Source: Blastocladiella emersonii ATCC 22665
Taxonomy: Eukaryota > Blastocladiomycota > Blastocladiomycetes > Blastocladiales > Blastocladiaceae
DNA: 64,000 nt
Direction of reading: 5' to 3'
NCBI GenBank assembly: GCA_025594325.1
Contig: JANHCV010000009.1
Span: forward strand, 186,001-250,000
Below, in pieces: positions 31,601 to 42,232 of this stretch; within the stretch, counting starts at the first letter, position 1; each line of letters begins with the position of its first letter. Below the pieces are notes generated by a model. That model searched no databases. It saw only the letters and a program-made list of their open reading frames with translations, and was not told where the DNA came from. Made by a program: the position numbers and the translations under genes.

Positions 31601-32966
31601 CGCAACGGCGCTCCCGCGGCCGCCCCGACAGGCTACCGCCCTCTGCGCGTTCGGGACCCGCATTGCCGGTGTTGCGGGCACAGCGGCCTCGACCGGCACC
31701 CGTGAGCTTGAGAGACATTGTCCACGACGCGCTGGGGCAGTCATGCGAGCGAGGATCCGGCTCAGGGACGACCGACGTCCCGGACCTGCTCCGACCTGCC
31801 GATGCGCCCCATCGTTTCCGCCTCCAGCACTCGCACCGCAGACTCGCCGGCATCCACATAGCATCCCCATGGTCTTCATGGCGCTCACGAACGAGTCCGG
31901 CGGCCCGAGCCGTGTCGCGGCAACACGTCCGTCCCGGCCTGCAGCGGGCCACTTGCCTAACGGCTCCATCGCGTCGCCGCTGGGCTCGATGGCGGCCGTC
32001 TTCCATTTTGCTCCATGAGATCGAGGAGATTGAGGTGAGTTTGGATCGGCAAGCGCTGCAACTGCTTCCTGACGTCCGAGGACGCGTTCCGACGCAACAC
32101 GCACGCCCGCCCTTGCCTTCGCAAACACGCGTCGTCTCCGCGTCGCCTCACGCGATCCTCGCGTCTCGACTTTTTGATGCACTCGCCGACCATGCTTGAG
32201 CGTTGCTTGGCTGAAGCCTGGGCTGAAGTGCTGCCCGCGACGCTCACGGTGGGACGTCGGTGAGCCCGGGCCCGCCATGAACGCCGCCACGTCAAGCCGG
32301 CGGTCCCCGCTCTCCCCCTGATGCCGCTCTGCCGCGAACGCATCGAATGGAAATCTACAATCACTTGCTGCATTATGTCTCCCGAGTGTCCTCCATGCCC
32401 TGGCCGCCGTGGACCGGCTGGATCCGGCACTGGCAGCACTGAGCGTGTCGCGCGGCCGCACCGTGCCCCGCCTGAGCTCCGTGGCGTCAATCGTTACACG
32501 CACCGTGCTGACAGGCTCTCGCGCATCCGCGCGCCACGGTTTGAGGTCTGGATCGCCTTCGCGGTCGTCTTCCTGCGCTTGCGTGCGCGTGCGAGCCGAG
32601 GCCCTGCTCGTCCGCGTCGCTGTGTCGGTCTGGCGCATGGGCTTCAGCAGTCCACCGCCGCCTCGCGCGTGGACCTAGAGACACGTTTTGGACTCGGACG
32701 CGACACCTCCACGGCGGGGTGGACTGCGTGAGACGTTGCTGCGAGACGTCCCGTGTTAGTCACTCGCGTCGCTGACCAAGGTCTCGAACTCTTGCCGCTT
32801 CGGCCTGCTCTCGGCAACCACCGGACGACAGAGTACCGCATACATTCACCGTATCCGTGCACACCCTGCTCTTGTCGCCAAACTCACATATAAAACTCCG
32901 GACTCTCAAGCCGCCCACGCTGCTCCACCTTACCGTTCGCCACGGCGGCCGTGGTCGTTAATCTCC
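28647..32966 (-). other. gene-poor stretch with unrecognised minus-strand relics
   Basis: No intact gene is supported. On the minus strand between about 31000 and 29000, protein-like segments appear in alternating frames (around 30680-30440, 30030-29870 and 29860-29640), with stops or shifts between them. They look like one or more old genes, but I do not recognise the family. Two 26-bp tandem units lie at 29127-29178 (GTTGACCKGCGACCCTGCCG core), and a GAGCGTT heptamer repeats at 30144-30169. A TATA-like TATAAAA lies at 32886-32892 without an evident gene after it. Confidence 0.35.
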
Positions 32967-33212
32967 ATGGAAATCAGCACGGGCCTGTCGCGGAGCACCG
33001 GCAGCACGTATATTATGGTCATCGTCGACTGATCCTTTATGATGACGCGCTTCATCCTGCTTGCTGTGCTTCCAAACCCAGTCACGACCGCCGACGCGTT
33101 CCTCGAGTACGCGGTGCGACCGCATGGGCTGCTCAACGACATCATGTCGGACCGCGGGCCGCAGTTCATGTCGCGGTTCTGGTCGGCCATGCGCGACGAC
33201 CAAGCCTGCTGA
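32967..33212 (+). pseudogene. Ty3/gypsy integrase relic
   Basis: One frame reads GLSRSTGSTYIMVIVD, then TGA, then continues to HGLLNDIMSDRGPQFMSRFW and a stop at 33210-33212. This matches the core of gypsy-type integrases: the first catalytic Asp in the IVD strand and the second in SDRGPQF. The typical Arg after IVD is the TGA codon. Only about 80 codons remain, with no flanking LTR seen. Confidence 0.75.
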
Positions 33213-33400
33213 AGCGGGCGGAGCCAACAGGCGCCACGATCGTGGGACGCGACGTGTCCTCGCTCTCCCTGACTTGGGTAAATAACTTGCGGCACGCACG
33301 CGGCGAAAAGAGATTCAGTGAACTGTAAGATTCTATGTCCTTTGATGAGGAGAAACGCAAGATCGAGGAGACCATAGCCGCACAAACGAAAGACGAGCGG

Positions 33401-34754
33401 TCAGTGACGGCTGCGGACCTCCAGGGTCGGCGCAGCCGTTGACTGCCGGCGAGGAGCAGCCGTCTTGGTGGCTGTCTTAGTGGCGTTGGGAGCGACGAAC
33501 CGACCATTCTCGCCCAGGCGCAGGATGATGACGGAACTCGCGCCCTCCGTGCCCTTGCCGCCTGCTTCGGCGGAACGAGCGGCAGCGCACGTACACTGGC
33601 ACGGGGCCCCGGGGCCCCAGTCGTGCGGGTACTGCGCCGGGTTGAGGCTCGAGATGCACTCGTCCATACCAGTCGAGGGGCGGCGCCGGCACGAGTACGT
33701 GACGCCGTCGTACCAGTACTGCTTCCACTTCTCGTTGGTCTTGCAGCTGAAGGTGCACTCTGGGTCTGTGCCCAGAGTGTACTCGCAGTCGTTGCGCATG
33801 TGCACCCAGCCGTCCGAGTACCCCTTGCCCATGGCCAAACCGAACAGTTGATAATCACTCACGTCGACGCAGGGCGCGAGCCGAAGACTGACACGGTTCC
33901 AATGCATCCTGAGGTAGTCTGCGACGTCTCCACTGGTTAGTAGGGCTCCCATTGATATAATGGGGGACGGAACCCGCACCTTCATACGTGTCAATACAAA
34001 GCGAGTAGTCGAGGTCCGTCCGGATCACACCAGTCTTGCCGCCAGTCGGAATGTACCATGCCTGGGCCCGCGAACCGTTGCTATATAGGCAGGTTTCGGG
34101 ATACATCAGGTGAGCGATCGCAACGGGAGGCGACCCGAGGACAATGACGAGCGTACCACTTCCACCATCGAATGAGCTTGCGCTCGGTGCCGTCGCCGTC
34201 AGTGACATCGAGGCAGTAGTCGACATTGTTGTGGCGGTGACGGATCCTGTTAGGCACAGCAAACCAAGCGTGAGTTCCAGTGTTTCGACAGCTTTTGCTT
34301 CGAGATGATGCGCACCAGGCCCAGCCCGACGTGTCCTCGTAGCCGACCGTGTGGTCGTGCGGCGACCGCTTCCCATCCCAGCGATTCGAGCAATCCCACA
34401 GCTGCGCATCGGCCGACTCGCCGTCTGGACGTTACGACAAATTCGTGTCAGCCTTCAGCCCCGTCTCGACTCGTCTTGTCCGCAGAATGTCAGTGAAACA
34501 TACTCGCCGTGGCCTCCGAGAAGTCGAGGCACGGGCCAGAAGTGCGGAATGAGGAATGGGTCCACTTGTTCAGCCCCGTCACGGTGACAGCGGTCCTATG
34601 ATTGACGAGCGACAGCCGAGGATCAGGCACGTTTGAATGAACAGCGGCGAGGGAAGCGACTCGACACTTACTGGACCTCGCGCCAGGCAGCGTCGGCGAG
34701 CTGGACGCCGACGGCGAGGGTGGCCAGCACGATGAAGAGCAGGCCCTTGGTCAT
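33401..34754 (-). CDS. secreted R-type (beta-trefoil) lectin-like protein C, six exons
   Basis: Exons (minus) are 34754-34672, 34595-34504, 34424-34316, 34246-34157, 34080-33980 and 33918-33401, giving 330 residues. The first two junctions and the last two match lectins A and B in phase. Exon 3 of A and B is here split by an extra 69-nt intron (GTGCGC...CTAACAG) within the SGWAW-IRHRHN stretch. A signal peptide (MTKGLLFIVLATLAVGVQLA) is present. Lectin motifs are YCLDV, AQAWYI and YSLCID. The Cys-rich end keeps YDGVTYSC and CQCTC. The intron before the last exon contains CTACTAAC, a canonical branch site. The copy is more diverged than A and B and lies on the other strand. A TATA box sits 84-90 bp upstream of the ATG. 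Confidence 0.75.
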
Positions 34755-34837
34755 GGTCGATCGTGATGCGTGATGATTCGTTGCAAAAAGGTGTGCTTTG
34801 ACTGAGGAGAGGCGACTTTCTGCGACTCCGTCGCCCG

Positions 34838-34864
34838 TTTTATACTCTGCCGAGGTCGCTCGAA
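34838..34864 (-). promoter_or_regulatory. lectin C promoter: TATA box and shared TTCGAGCGACC motif
   Basis: On the minus strand, TTCGAGCGACC (34864-34854) is followed by TATAAAA (34844-34838), with the ATG at 34754. The first motif is also found 150-170 bp before lectins A and B. Confidence 0.6.
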
Positions 34865-35069
34865 GCGGAGCGCTAGCGAAAACCCATGTGGGCGCTGCCG
34901 CGTTCCCCTCGCGCGCGTGGAGAACGGTGCGCGTGCACGCGAGCCGGATCTGCACCTGCTGACCGGCTCGTGCTGGGCCCGCGAGGGCCACCTCGCTAAA
35001 ACGTGGAGGCACCCGCCAGCTTGCTTTGGAAAGCCGGCTGACCCTACGGCGGCCAGCGCGAGACAGGAG

Positions 35070-35087
35070 ACGCGTCGCGAAATGGCG
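35070..35087. promoter_or_regulatory. recurrent ACGCGTCGCGA motif, site 4
   Basis: ACGCGTCGCGAAATGGCG lies 316 bp upstream of the lectin C start and 160 bp before the decayed RhoGAP gene. The following bases (TGACTGGC) resemble those after the site at 40898. Confidence 0.4.
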
Positions 35088-35246
35088 TGACTGGCACGCG
35101 GGAGGCTTGAAACGTGCGACGCGCGCCTTCTCGGCCGGCGACCGGCGAAAGCACCCCCTGCCGGCGACTGGTCTTCCCTTGCAACGTTGGCCTTTCCCTT
35201 GAACGAATGAACGTCTCCATGCAATCGAATCCGGGCACGGTCGAGC

Positions 35247-36518
35247 ATGTCTGGACGCTCCCGCCTACCCGACATCCGGCGCCGCGGTGATCGCCAGCTT
35301 GCCCAATCCAGCGCCACGCCGTCGGTCAAGTGCGACTTGCTCTCCGAGCAGACCCTCCACATCGCCGAGCTTGGCCCGCTCGCCTCGTCCGCCACGACTG
35401 CCGCCTCGGCGCTCGCCCGCATGAAGGCGCCACCGGGTCTGGCCACGACCGCCACCGCTAGCGCGGTCGCGAGTGCGTTTCCTCGCCAACACGCTTCGTG
35501 CGCGATCACGGGGCCGGGTAAGCAGCAGCTCCTTGAGAGCTCATCGAGCCGTTGCCGCGGTCGCGCTCGTGCCGCAGTACCCGTCGCTGCCTGCGGCCGA
35601 GCTGAGTCTCTGCTCATGCTGCGGACGTCCAAGCTGCGGCACCTAAACTCGCCCGACTTCCTCGAGACCTTCATGCGCATCATGGGCGACCGCCCGAGCC
35701 CCGCATCCCGCTCGCGCACCTTCAACACCCAGTGGGTCCCGGAGCGCGCGCTCGCCCACGGCGCCAACCTCTGCGTCGAGGCGTACGTGCAGGCGCGCAG
35801 TCGCCGACGGGAGCCCGGGACCCGACAGCGCGCGCCGCGGCTAGGAGCTGCTCGCGTGCCTCGTCTCGTGCTTCCCGTCGTCGCACGCGTTCGAAGCGGG
35901 CCTGCGCGAGTTTGCGGTCGGCACGGCGGCGCTCTTCGACGTGGACGCTAAGCACGACGCGATCCCCGTGGTCGCGCTACGTCCTGCGCCGGCTCGACCG
36001 CACGCACACCAGCGGGCTGCACAGCACCCCCGCCGCCGCTGCCCGAGATCAAGCTCATGATCGACCCGCCCTTCTCGCCGTCCGTGTTCGGCGACACGCT
36101 CGACGAGATCATGCGCCGCTAGCGCCTCGGGCACCCGGCGTTCGAGTACCCGCGCGCCCTCGTGTTCCTGTGCCAGGCAGCGCTCGAGCTCGGCGGCGTC
36201 GCCGTCCTCCGCGTCCCCGGCGACGCCGATGCCGTCACGGAGCTTCGCCTCCACATCGACCACAACCGGTGCGACGCCACGGGAATCGCGGACCCGAGCG
36301 TGCCCACGGGCCTGCTCAAGTCCTGGCTGTGCGAGCTCGCAGACCCGCTCGTCCCGATGGGCGCGTACTACGCGTGTCTTGAGATCGGCAAGGTGGGCGA
36401 GGTGGTGGGCGCGGTCGCGATCCTCGACACGCTGCCCGACGCCGACCGGCGCGTCGCGCGGTACCTACTCTCCGAGGAGGCGGACGGGATCGACGTGTGC
36501 GAGGTGCTGTGGAGCTGA
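35247..36518 (+). pseudogene. decayed MyTH4-RhoGAP gene
   Basis: The last frame (to the TGA at 36518) encodes a RhoGAP domain: LRVPGDADAVTELR includes the Arg expected as the catalytic finger, and PTGLLKSWLCELADPLVPM is the usual RhoGAP core. In the same frame TAG at 36120-36122 interrupts EIMRR-RLGHP. Upstream, in other frames, ELLACLVSCFPSSHAFEAGL (about 35846-35905) and SLLMLRTSKLRHLNSPDFLE (about 35610-35670) fit a MyTH4 domain. Frameshifts at about 35800 and 35960-36030, plus the TAG, rule out a full product unless there are many consensus errors. RhoGAPs switch off Rho GTPases by stimulating GTP hydrolysis. Confidence 0.65.
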
Positions 36519-38768
36519 GCGAGCTGGGCATGAGAGCGGGCGCTGGTGTAGGTCCAGGTACTGGGCTTTGAAGCAATAGAAGCCGTTATAGGAGAAATTG
36601 GTGAAGGACCGTTTGTCGAAGGGAAGGCCGGCGAGGATGGCTGACGGCCGCAGCGACGTGAGCCACGCGTGCGACGTGCCCGAGGTCACCCGCGTCGGTT
36701 ATCGCTCTCCACCCACACCAACGCAACTTCACCACTCCCATGAATCACACTCGTAGCTTCATGCAATCGACTACCCGCGACCCCGACGAGGCCCTGACGT
36801 CCGGGGCACCGGTGCATCGTCGTGCAGCTCGACGTGATCAGCGTCGCGATCACAGCTCCTCCCACGCCAGATGGATCGCTCGCGACGTTCGCGACGCTTG
36901 CGCGCGGCATGGGCGAGGCGCAGCAACTTCATGCGCAAGCGATCTCGATGTGTAAGAAGGCGCAGGAGGGCGGGCTCGAGGTCGGTGATGGGCGTGAGGC
37001 GACCATGCTGGCCGCGCGCGTCTCCGCCCTCACTGCTACCGGCGCTCGCCGTTTCGGCCGCCTCGGCAGCCTCGATTGACACGCGAGAGAGTCCGATGTG
37101 CAGTGAGACGATGAAGGGCGGTCTGTACAGCGAGGTCGGTCACCTTGCGCCCCGGCCGCGCGGCCCGCGCGTCACTACCCTCACGGTTACTACCGCTCGC
37201 CGCGTCGCCCGCCTCGACTGACCTGAGCTCTCGAAACCCGTCTCTACCGAAATTAGTGCTGGATGCGATAAGTCGGACAGCGCGTCGTCTTGCGCTCAAG
37301 GCTGGACGGGGTGCGTCGCGCGACCGGTCTTCTCCCGCGGGACACCGCGCTTACCGCTCGCGCTCCGTGTAGCACGACTCGTTGCTGGTGGTGGGGAAGG
37401 CGTTCAAGAGCGGCTGCGCCACGGGGGCGGTCGGTTCTCCTGACGTGGGCTCCCACGCGTCGACGCGCGCGCACGCGTTGCTCGGGCAGCGTGGGGTCGG
37501 CGGCGGCGCCACATCACGCGGTATGACCGACGCGCTCCTCCCGCTACCCTCGACGCACGCACTGACCCGATCCGCCCGCTCCCATGTATCTTCCTCGTCA
37601 GAACTTGCTGAAACTATGCCAGATCGGTGTTTTCGAGGGCCTCGTCGCGCGCTTCCCTCCCTCTACTGCCCCACTCGTACCTCGTACCGGATCGCCCCCT
37701 CCCTCGTACCTCATGGTGCCGCATCGCGTCTCCCGCTGCACGCGCTCCCGAATGCTCCTCGCCCTTGCCGAGACCATCCTCCCGATCGCCGCACGGGGGT
37801 TCTTGGACCCTCCTCCGCTGGCTCCCGCGCTCCCTCCCTCGCTCATACACTCGCGCACGTGCACGCTTCCCCGCCGCCAACCTGCCGCTCGAAGGGGAAG
37901 TATTTGAGGTGGTATCCGACCTGACCTGACCTGTTGCGAGAGAGCGGCTTCTCCGTCGGTGACCTTGCCTCCGCGCTCAGCTCGACTGGTGGCCGCGCGA
38001 TCGACGGCGTGCGCGGATTGGGCCTCTTTTTCGCTCGCCGATGTCGTCAGAGATGACGGCATGAAGCACCGCTGAAATGAAGATTAACCCGCTGGAGGAA
38101 GCTCTGCGCGGGCGCCAGCGATCTCGCTGATCTCGGGGCGAGGTGGCCGATCAGCGCGCGCCGTTGCAGCAGCTACGCGTCGCGCGGCGATGCCGAGGTG
38201 CGAGACATCACGTTTCCGGCTCAGCCTCCTGCATCACCCGCTTTCGTTTCGGCCGAGCCGTGAAAGCGAGGGTCAGCTTAGGTCAGGTGCGCGGCGCTCG
38301 ACTGAACATCGCGCTCGTTCGCCGGTCAGTCAGTCGTCGTGACCGGCCGTGAATCCTCGACTTCACCTCGCTCACTAGCCCCCTACACACTGCCCGCAGT
38401 ACAAAATGACTGCCCGCAACCCCGACAACCCCGCTCTCCCCTGCTCCTCATCCGCCAGCCTTTTGCACCCTCGTTAACACGACCCGCATCGACTCGACGG
38501 AGACCCCGGCGCAACGTTCTTCAAGGATTTTGCACCACCCCACTCGCCTGCATCCAGCGCACCCGGCTCTGCCCACCTGCTCCCGTTCAAGCTCGCCTTC
38601 GCCGTCGACGAACCACCTCGTCGTCATCGTCTTGACGCTCGTCCACGGCTCGACTTCTACGGCCCAGCACCCTCGGCACTGCCTCCTCCGCGCTTCCTGC
38701 ACGCACACCCGACCGACCAGCCTCGCCCCAGGCCAGTCCGTCGCCTTCGCTCCTGCCTCCCTCTCGCA
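36519..38768. other. spacer, no supportable gene
   Basis: A short open frame at 36822-37079 (85 codons, helical composition) has no supporting context. Diverged repeats about 150 bp apart, sharing CTCGCCG and GCCTCGA, occur at 37030-37078 and 37180-37222. The rest is GC-rich and pyrimidine-rich sequence without coding signals that I trust. Confidence 0.35.
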
Positions 38769-38992
38769 TGGTTACGGTACGCGCTGCGCGCTCGAATGGA
38801 CGGGCGGCGACCACTCACAGCGACCGACCCTCGACGTCCCCGTGTAGTCGTCGTTTCGACCAACCGCGCGTCTTCCCCCACGGTTACGGTACGCGTTTTG
38901 CGCTCGAAGAGACGAGCGGCAACCACTCACGACGTCCAGCTCTCGGCCTCCTTGTGTAGTCGTCGTTTCGACCAACCGCGCAACGTCTTCAC
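38769..38992 (+). repeat. 112-bp direct duplication before a start codon
   Basis: GGTTACGGTACGCG at 38770 and 38882, and GTTTCGACCAACCGCG at 38853 and 38965, show a period of 112 bp. The second unit runs into the leader and start codon of the RasGEF-like gene. It is probably a duplicated promoter or 5' leader. Confidence 0.8.
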
Positions 38993-38993
38993 C

Positions 38994-40707
38994 ATGGCCG
39001 TCCACGGTCAAGACCCCGTCCCGGCCTGGTTCACCCGCGACGCTCACCTCTTCCTCTCCGGGCATGTTCTCGAGATGCGCGACTGGTTCGAGATGAATCG
39101 CGTCATGGGCATGCCCGAGATCCAGTACGTCCCCGTCGGCCAACCGGCCACGGGCATCATTGCCGTCGAGACGCCCGAGCTCGAGGCCACACCGCTCGTG
39201 GCCGCTCCCGAGGCCACGTCGCTCGTGTCGGCAATCGAACCCGCGCCGCTCGTGCCCGCGCTCGCGATCGCGCCGCTCGTGTCGGCAATCGAGGCCGCGC
39301 CGCTCGTGTCGGCGCCCGACCGCGTCGCTCATTTCGGCGGCCTCGATCGACTCGGTGTCGGCCCTCGCCGCGACCGAGACCACCCCCACCTCCACCACCC
39401 CCGCTGCCGCCGACCTTGCTCCCGCTTTCTCTCACGAGGATGCGGTCGAGCACCTGGCGGCCGACCTCGCCGTCGCCGACTCGGGCTCGCAGGAGCACCT
39501 CGTGCCCGCGCCCTCGGCGGCCGCAACCTCGACCTCCAGGCCGCTGTCGTCGTTCTTCAACAAGTTCGCCGGCCAGGTCGTCGACGCGCTCGCGGCGCCC
39601 TTCAAGTGCCTCCGCGCCTCGGCGTCGCTGCTCAGCCTGTCTGGGGTACGTCCTCTCGACTCAATGGTTTTTCTCATGGTCCGCCATGCTAACGCACCCT
39701 CCTGTCGCATCGCCCAGACCCCCGTCGCTCCGCTCACGGTCCCCGAGCAGCAGCTGCACCTCGAGATCGACACCGCCGCTGTTAAGATCTCGACCTCCAT
39801 CACCTCGGCCTCGGCCGTCAAGCCGGCCAAGCCGCTCAAGGCGCCCAAGGACTCGAAGCTGCGTCGCGCCGCTCGCTTCGCCTTCAACAAGGTCGCGGGC
39901 ATCGTCACGCGCGCCGACGGTCTCGACCAGGGTGACGCGTCAACGGGCGCCCAGGCCGCCCGCGTCGTGCTCGAGGTCCCGTCGCGCGACCTCGCCAAGG
40001 CGCTGACCGCGCCCGCCGTGCCCGAGCTCGTCAAGACCGTCGACAACGTCCGCGCGGCCGCCCGCGGCGTCGGGTCGGCTGACTCCGAGGTGCTCGGGTC
40101 CGCCGTGGCCAAGGCCCTCGGGGAAAACAACAACATCACGGTACACAACGGGATTTACGACTTTGTCAAGATGTCGGTCAAGGGCGCCGCGTCGCTGGAC
40201 GATGCGGTCGTCCAGAAGTGGATCCGGGTGGCCGAGGTACTTCGCTCTCGCCTCAAGTCGCCCGCATCGAGAGCCCGCCCACTCACACACTCAACACGCG
40301 CGCGATACCAGCACTGCCTCCGGTCGAACTCGGATTTTTCGACGCTCAACGCGATCAGCCTCGCGCTCGAGTTCATCGACGCCGACAAGGCGTTCACGAT
40401 GGCGCCGCACGAGCGCCGCGCGCTGAAGCGCATCTTCGCGCTCAACAACGTGTGCGACAAGACCAAGGGCATCAAGATGCTCATGGAGAACAAGATGGTG
40501 GCCGCGTCGTCGGCCGAGTGCGCGCCCCGCATGGTGCCGCTCGTCGCGCCCGTGCTGGCGACGCTGTGCACGGCCGAGGTGTCGACCGCCGAGGGGTCGT
40601 ACGCCAAGAAGGTGGCCGAGGCGGTTGACTTCTTCGACCGCGTCGAGATGCCCGTGATCGCGCCCGCCCCGGAAGACGTGTTCGCGGCCGTGGCGGCGCT
40701 GATCTGA
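38994..40707 (+). CDS. RasGEF-like domain protein, three exons, one-base frameshift
   Basis: The start context is CACCATGG. Introns are 39646-39717 (GTACGT...CAG) and 40237-40311 (GTACTT...CAG), both multiples of three. One extra base near 39318 (CCCGACC; frame restored as APTASLISAAS) separates the two open parts. Without it the product is 521 residues. The N-terminal 150 residues contain a degenerate PLVSAIEAA repeat. The final 200 residues (KWIRVAE, then LNAISLALEFI and RMVPLVAPVLATLCTAE) resemble the catalytic Cdc25 domain of Ras guanine-nucleotide exchange factors, though divergent. Activation of a Ras-type GTPase is therefore tentative. The extra base may be a consensus error or a real break. 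Confidence 0.55.
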
Positions 40708-40897
40708 GGCAGGGAGAGAGGGATGGAGGGAGCGCGGGTGTGCGCTCCGAGTCGAGTGTGTTTCGGTTGTGTAAGTGTATGTATCGTTCGAGCCTAGTGT
40801 ATATGACATCTGTTTTGCTCTCAACTCGCCACTCTCGGCCGTTTTCCACGATCGGGACGCAGCTCGCGTCTCTTGGTCGCCTCTCACGCGTGTGAGG

Positions 40898-40915
40898 ACG
40901 CGTCGCGAAAAGGCG
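40898..40915. promoter_or_regulatory. recurrent ACGCGTCGCGA motif, site 5
   Basis: ACGCGTCGCGAAAAGGCG, followed by TGACCGGC, lies in the spacer after the RasGEF-like gene and 846 bp before the Tyr/Gly/Asp/Ser repeat gene. Confidence 0.35.
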
Positions 40916-41743
40916 TGACCGGCGCTCGCGGATGAAACGCGAGCCGCGAGACAAACTTTCCCTCCCGGCCACTTTGCGCACACGCCTCCCCTTCCCACGG
41001 GTCCCTGCCGACGCGGATGCAAGCAAATGGAAAGCAACTGGATGCAACGCGCAGCGCGCCGCAGCCGCCACGCATAGCTTCGCGAAAGTGGGGCTGCCCT
41101 CATGTCGGCGTCCCGGCGCCTCGCGGCTCGAGCGACTGGATCTAGCGCAGCGGCTATCGCTGGCGTCGAGATCGCGCCGCGTGCCCCTGCCGACGCATCG
41201 GGAAGGTGGCGTCTAGCTCCATACGCCAGCTGGCGCACGGAGCTAGGCGCCGCGCCGACCAGCGAGGGAGCCAACCTGCTCCGTGGTCGCGATCGGAGTC
41301 GCGGCGCTGCCGCACCGAAACCGGAGCTGCTGGCTATTTAGATCCTTCCGCGGCGCATCCCCTCTATCGTCGCGACGGTGACGGGTCCCTCCATCGATCG
41401 GCAAGGGAGGGAAGCTGCGTACCGCGGCCGAGCGCCGTGCCGCGGAAGTGAATCCACGCGCTTGCTTCGCGTCGCGCTCCGCGTCCTTCTCGCCGCCTTC
41501 CTCGCTGGATCTCGAGCTGCACGACCGCCGCTGCTCCCTGCTCGCCGTCTCCGCCCTCACCGTCCCCGCTCATGACCCGGCCCGCCCATAAATACCGGCC
41601 GCCGCCCCGCATCCCTTCCTCTCGATTCGACAGCGAGCACCTCCCAGTCCCCTCTCCCTCCCTTGCACCCTTGCACACCTCCGCCTGCGCCTTCGGTCGC
41701 ACAGCCTCCTCTCCCCTCCTCACCACCCACCCCCTCCTTCACC
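40916..41743 (+). promoter_or_regulatory. upstream region of the repeat-protein gene with TATA-like box
   Basis: CATAAATACCGG at 41587-41598 resembles the HSP70 TATA region (TTATAACCGG). A long pyrimidine-rich leader (41610-41743) ends in CCTTCACCATG. The earlier part (40916-41580) shows no gene. Confidence 0.5.
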
Positions 41744-42232
41744 ATGTCCGGCTACGGCTACGGCGGCGACTAGTACGGCTCCTACGACTCCGGGTACTAC
41801 GGTGACGACTCGGGCTCCTACGACTCCGGGTACTACGGCGACGACTCGGGTTCCTACGACTCCGGGTACTACGGCTATGATTCCGGCTACGGCTCCTACG
41901 AATCGGGCTACTACGGCGACGATTCGTACGGCTCCTACGATTCCGGGTACTACGGCGACGATTCGTACGGCGGCTCCTACGACTCCGGGTACTACGGCGA
42001 CGATTCCGGCTACGGCGGCTACGATTCCGGCTCGTACGACTCCGGGTACTATGGCGACGAGTCGGGCTCGTACGACTCGGGTTATTACGGCTATGATTCC
42101 GGCTATGGCTCCTACGACTCGGGCTACTACGGCGACGACTCGTACGGCGGCGGCTACGATTCCGGGTACTACGGCGGCGACTCGGGCTACGGCGGCTACG
42201 ACTCGGGCTACTACGGCGACGGCTGCAGCTAA
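41744..42232 (+). CDS. Tyr/Gly/Asp/Ser-rich repeat protein with in-frame TAG at codon 10
   Basis: From a well-placed ATG the frame has 162 codons to TAA at 42230-42232. The repeat is SYDSGYYGDD with variants (SYGGSYDSGYYG, SGYGGYDS), about a dozen units, and a C-terminal GCS. TAG at 41771-41773 stands where the repeat pattern predicts Tyr (GGD-Y-YGSYDSG). Between units, synonymous changes (TAC/TAT, GAC/GAT, TCC/TCG, GGC/GGG) fall at third positions of this frame. That shows selection on this frame and not on the two long overlapping frames. Low-complexity Tyr/Gly proteins can self-associate, but the role is unknown. Either the TAG is an error, it is read through, or the gene has just died. 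Confidence 0.6.

Noticed and set aside
31493-32638. 381-codon minus frame and 276-codon plus frame in the same place
   Set aside because: Arg/Ala-rich, no domains, no start context, overlapping each other. GC-rich chance frames.
36822-37079. 85-codon plus-strand frame as a gene
   Set aside because: Plausible composition, but no start context, no partner exon and no similarity in a decayed region.
23155-41773. Reassignment of TAG to an amino acid
   Set aside because: In-frame TAGs occur in the LRR, RhoGAP, copia and repeat genes. However, intact genes here (2OG oxygenase at 461, lectin B at 26708, CDC43 at 42715) terminate in TAG, so TAG is a normal stop.
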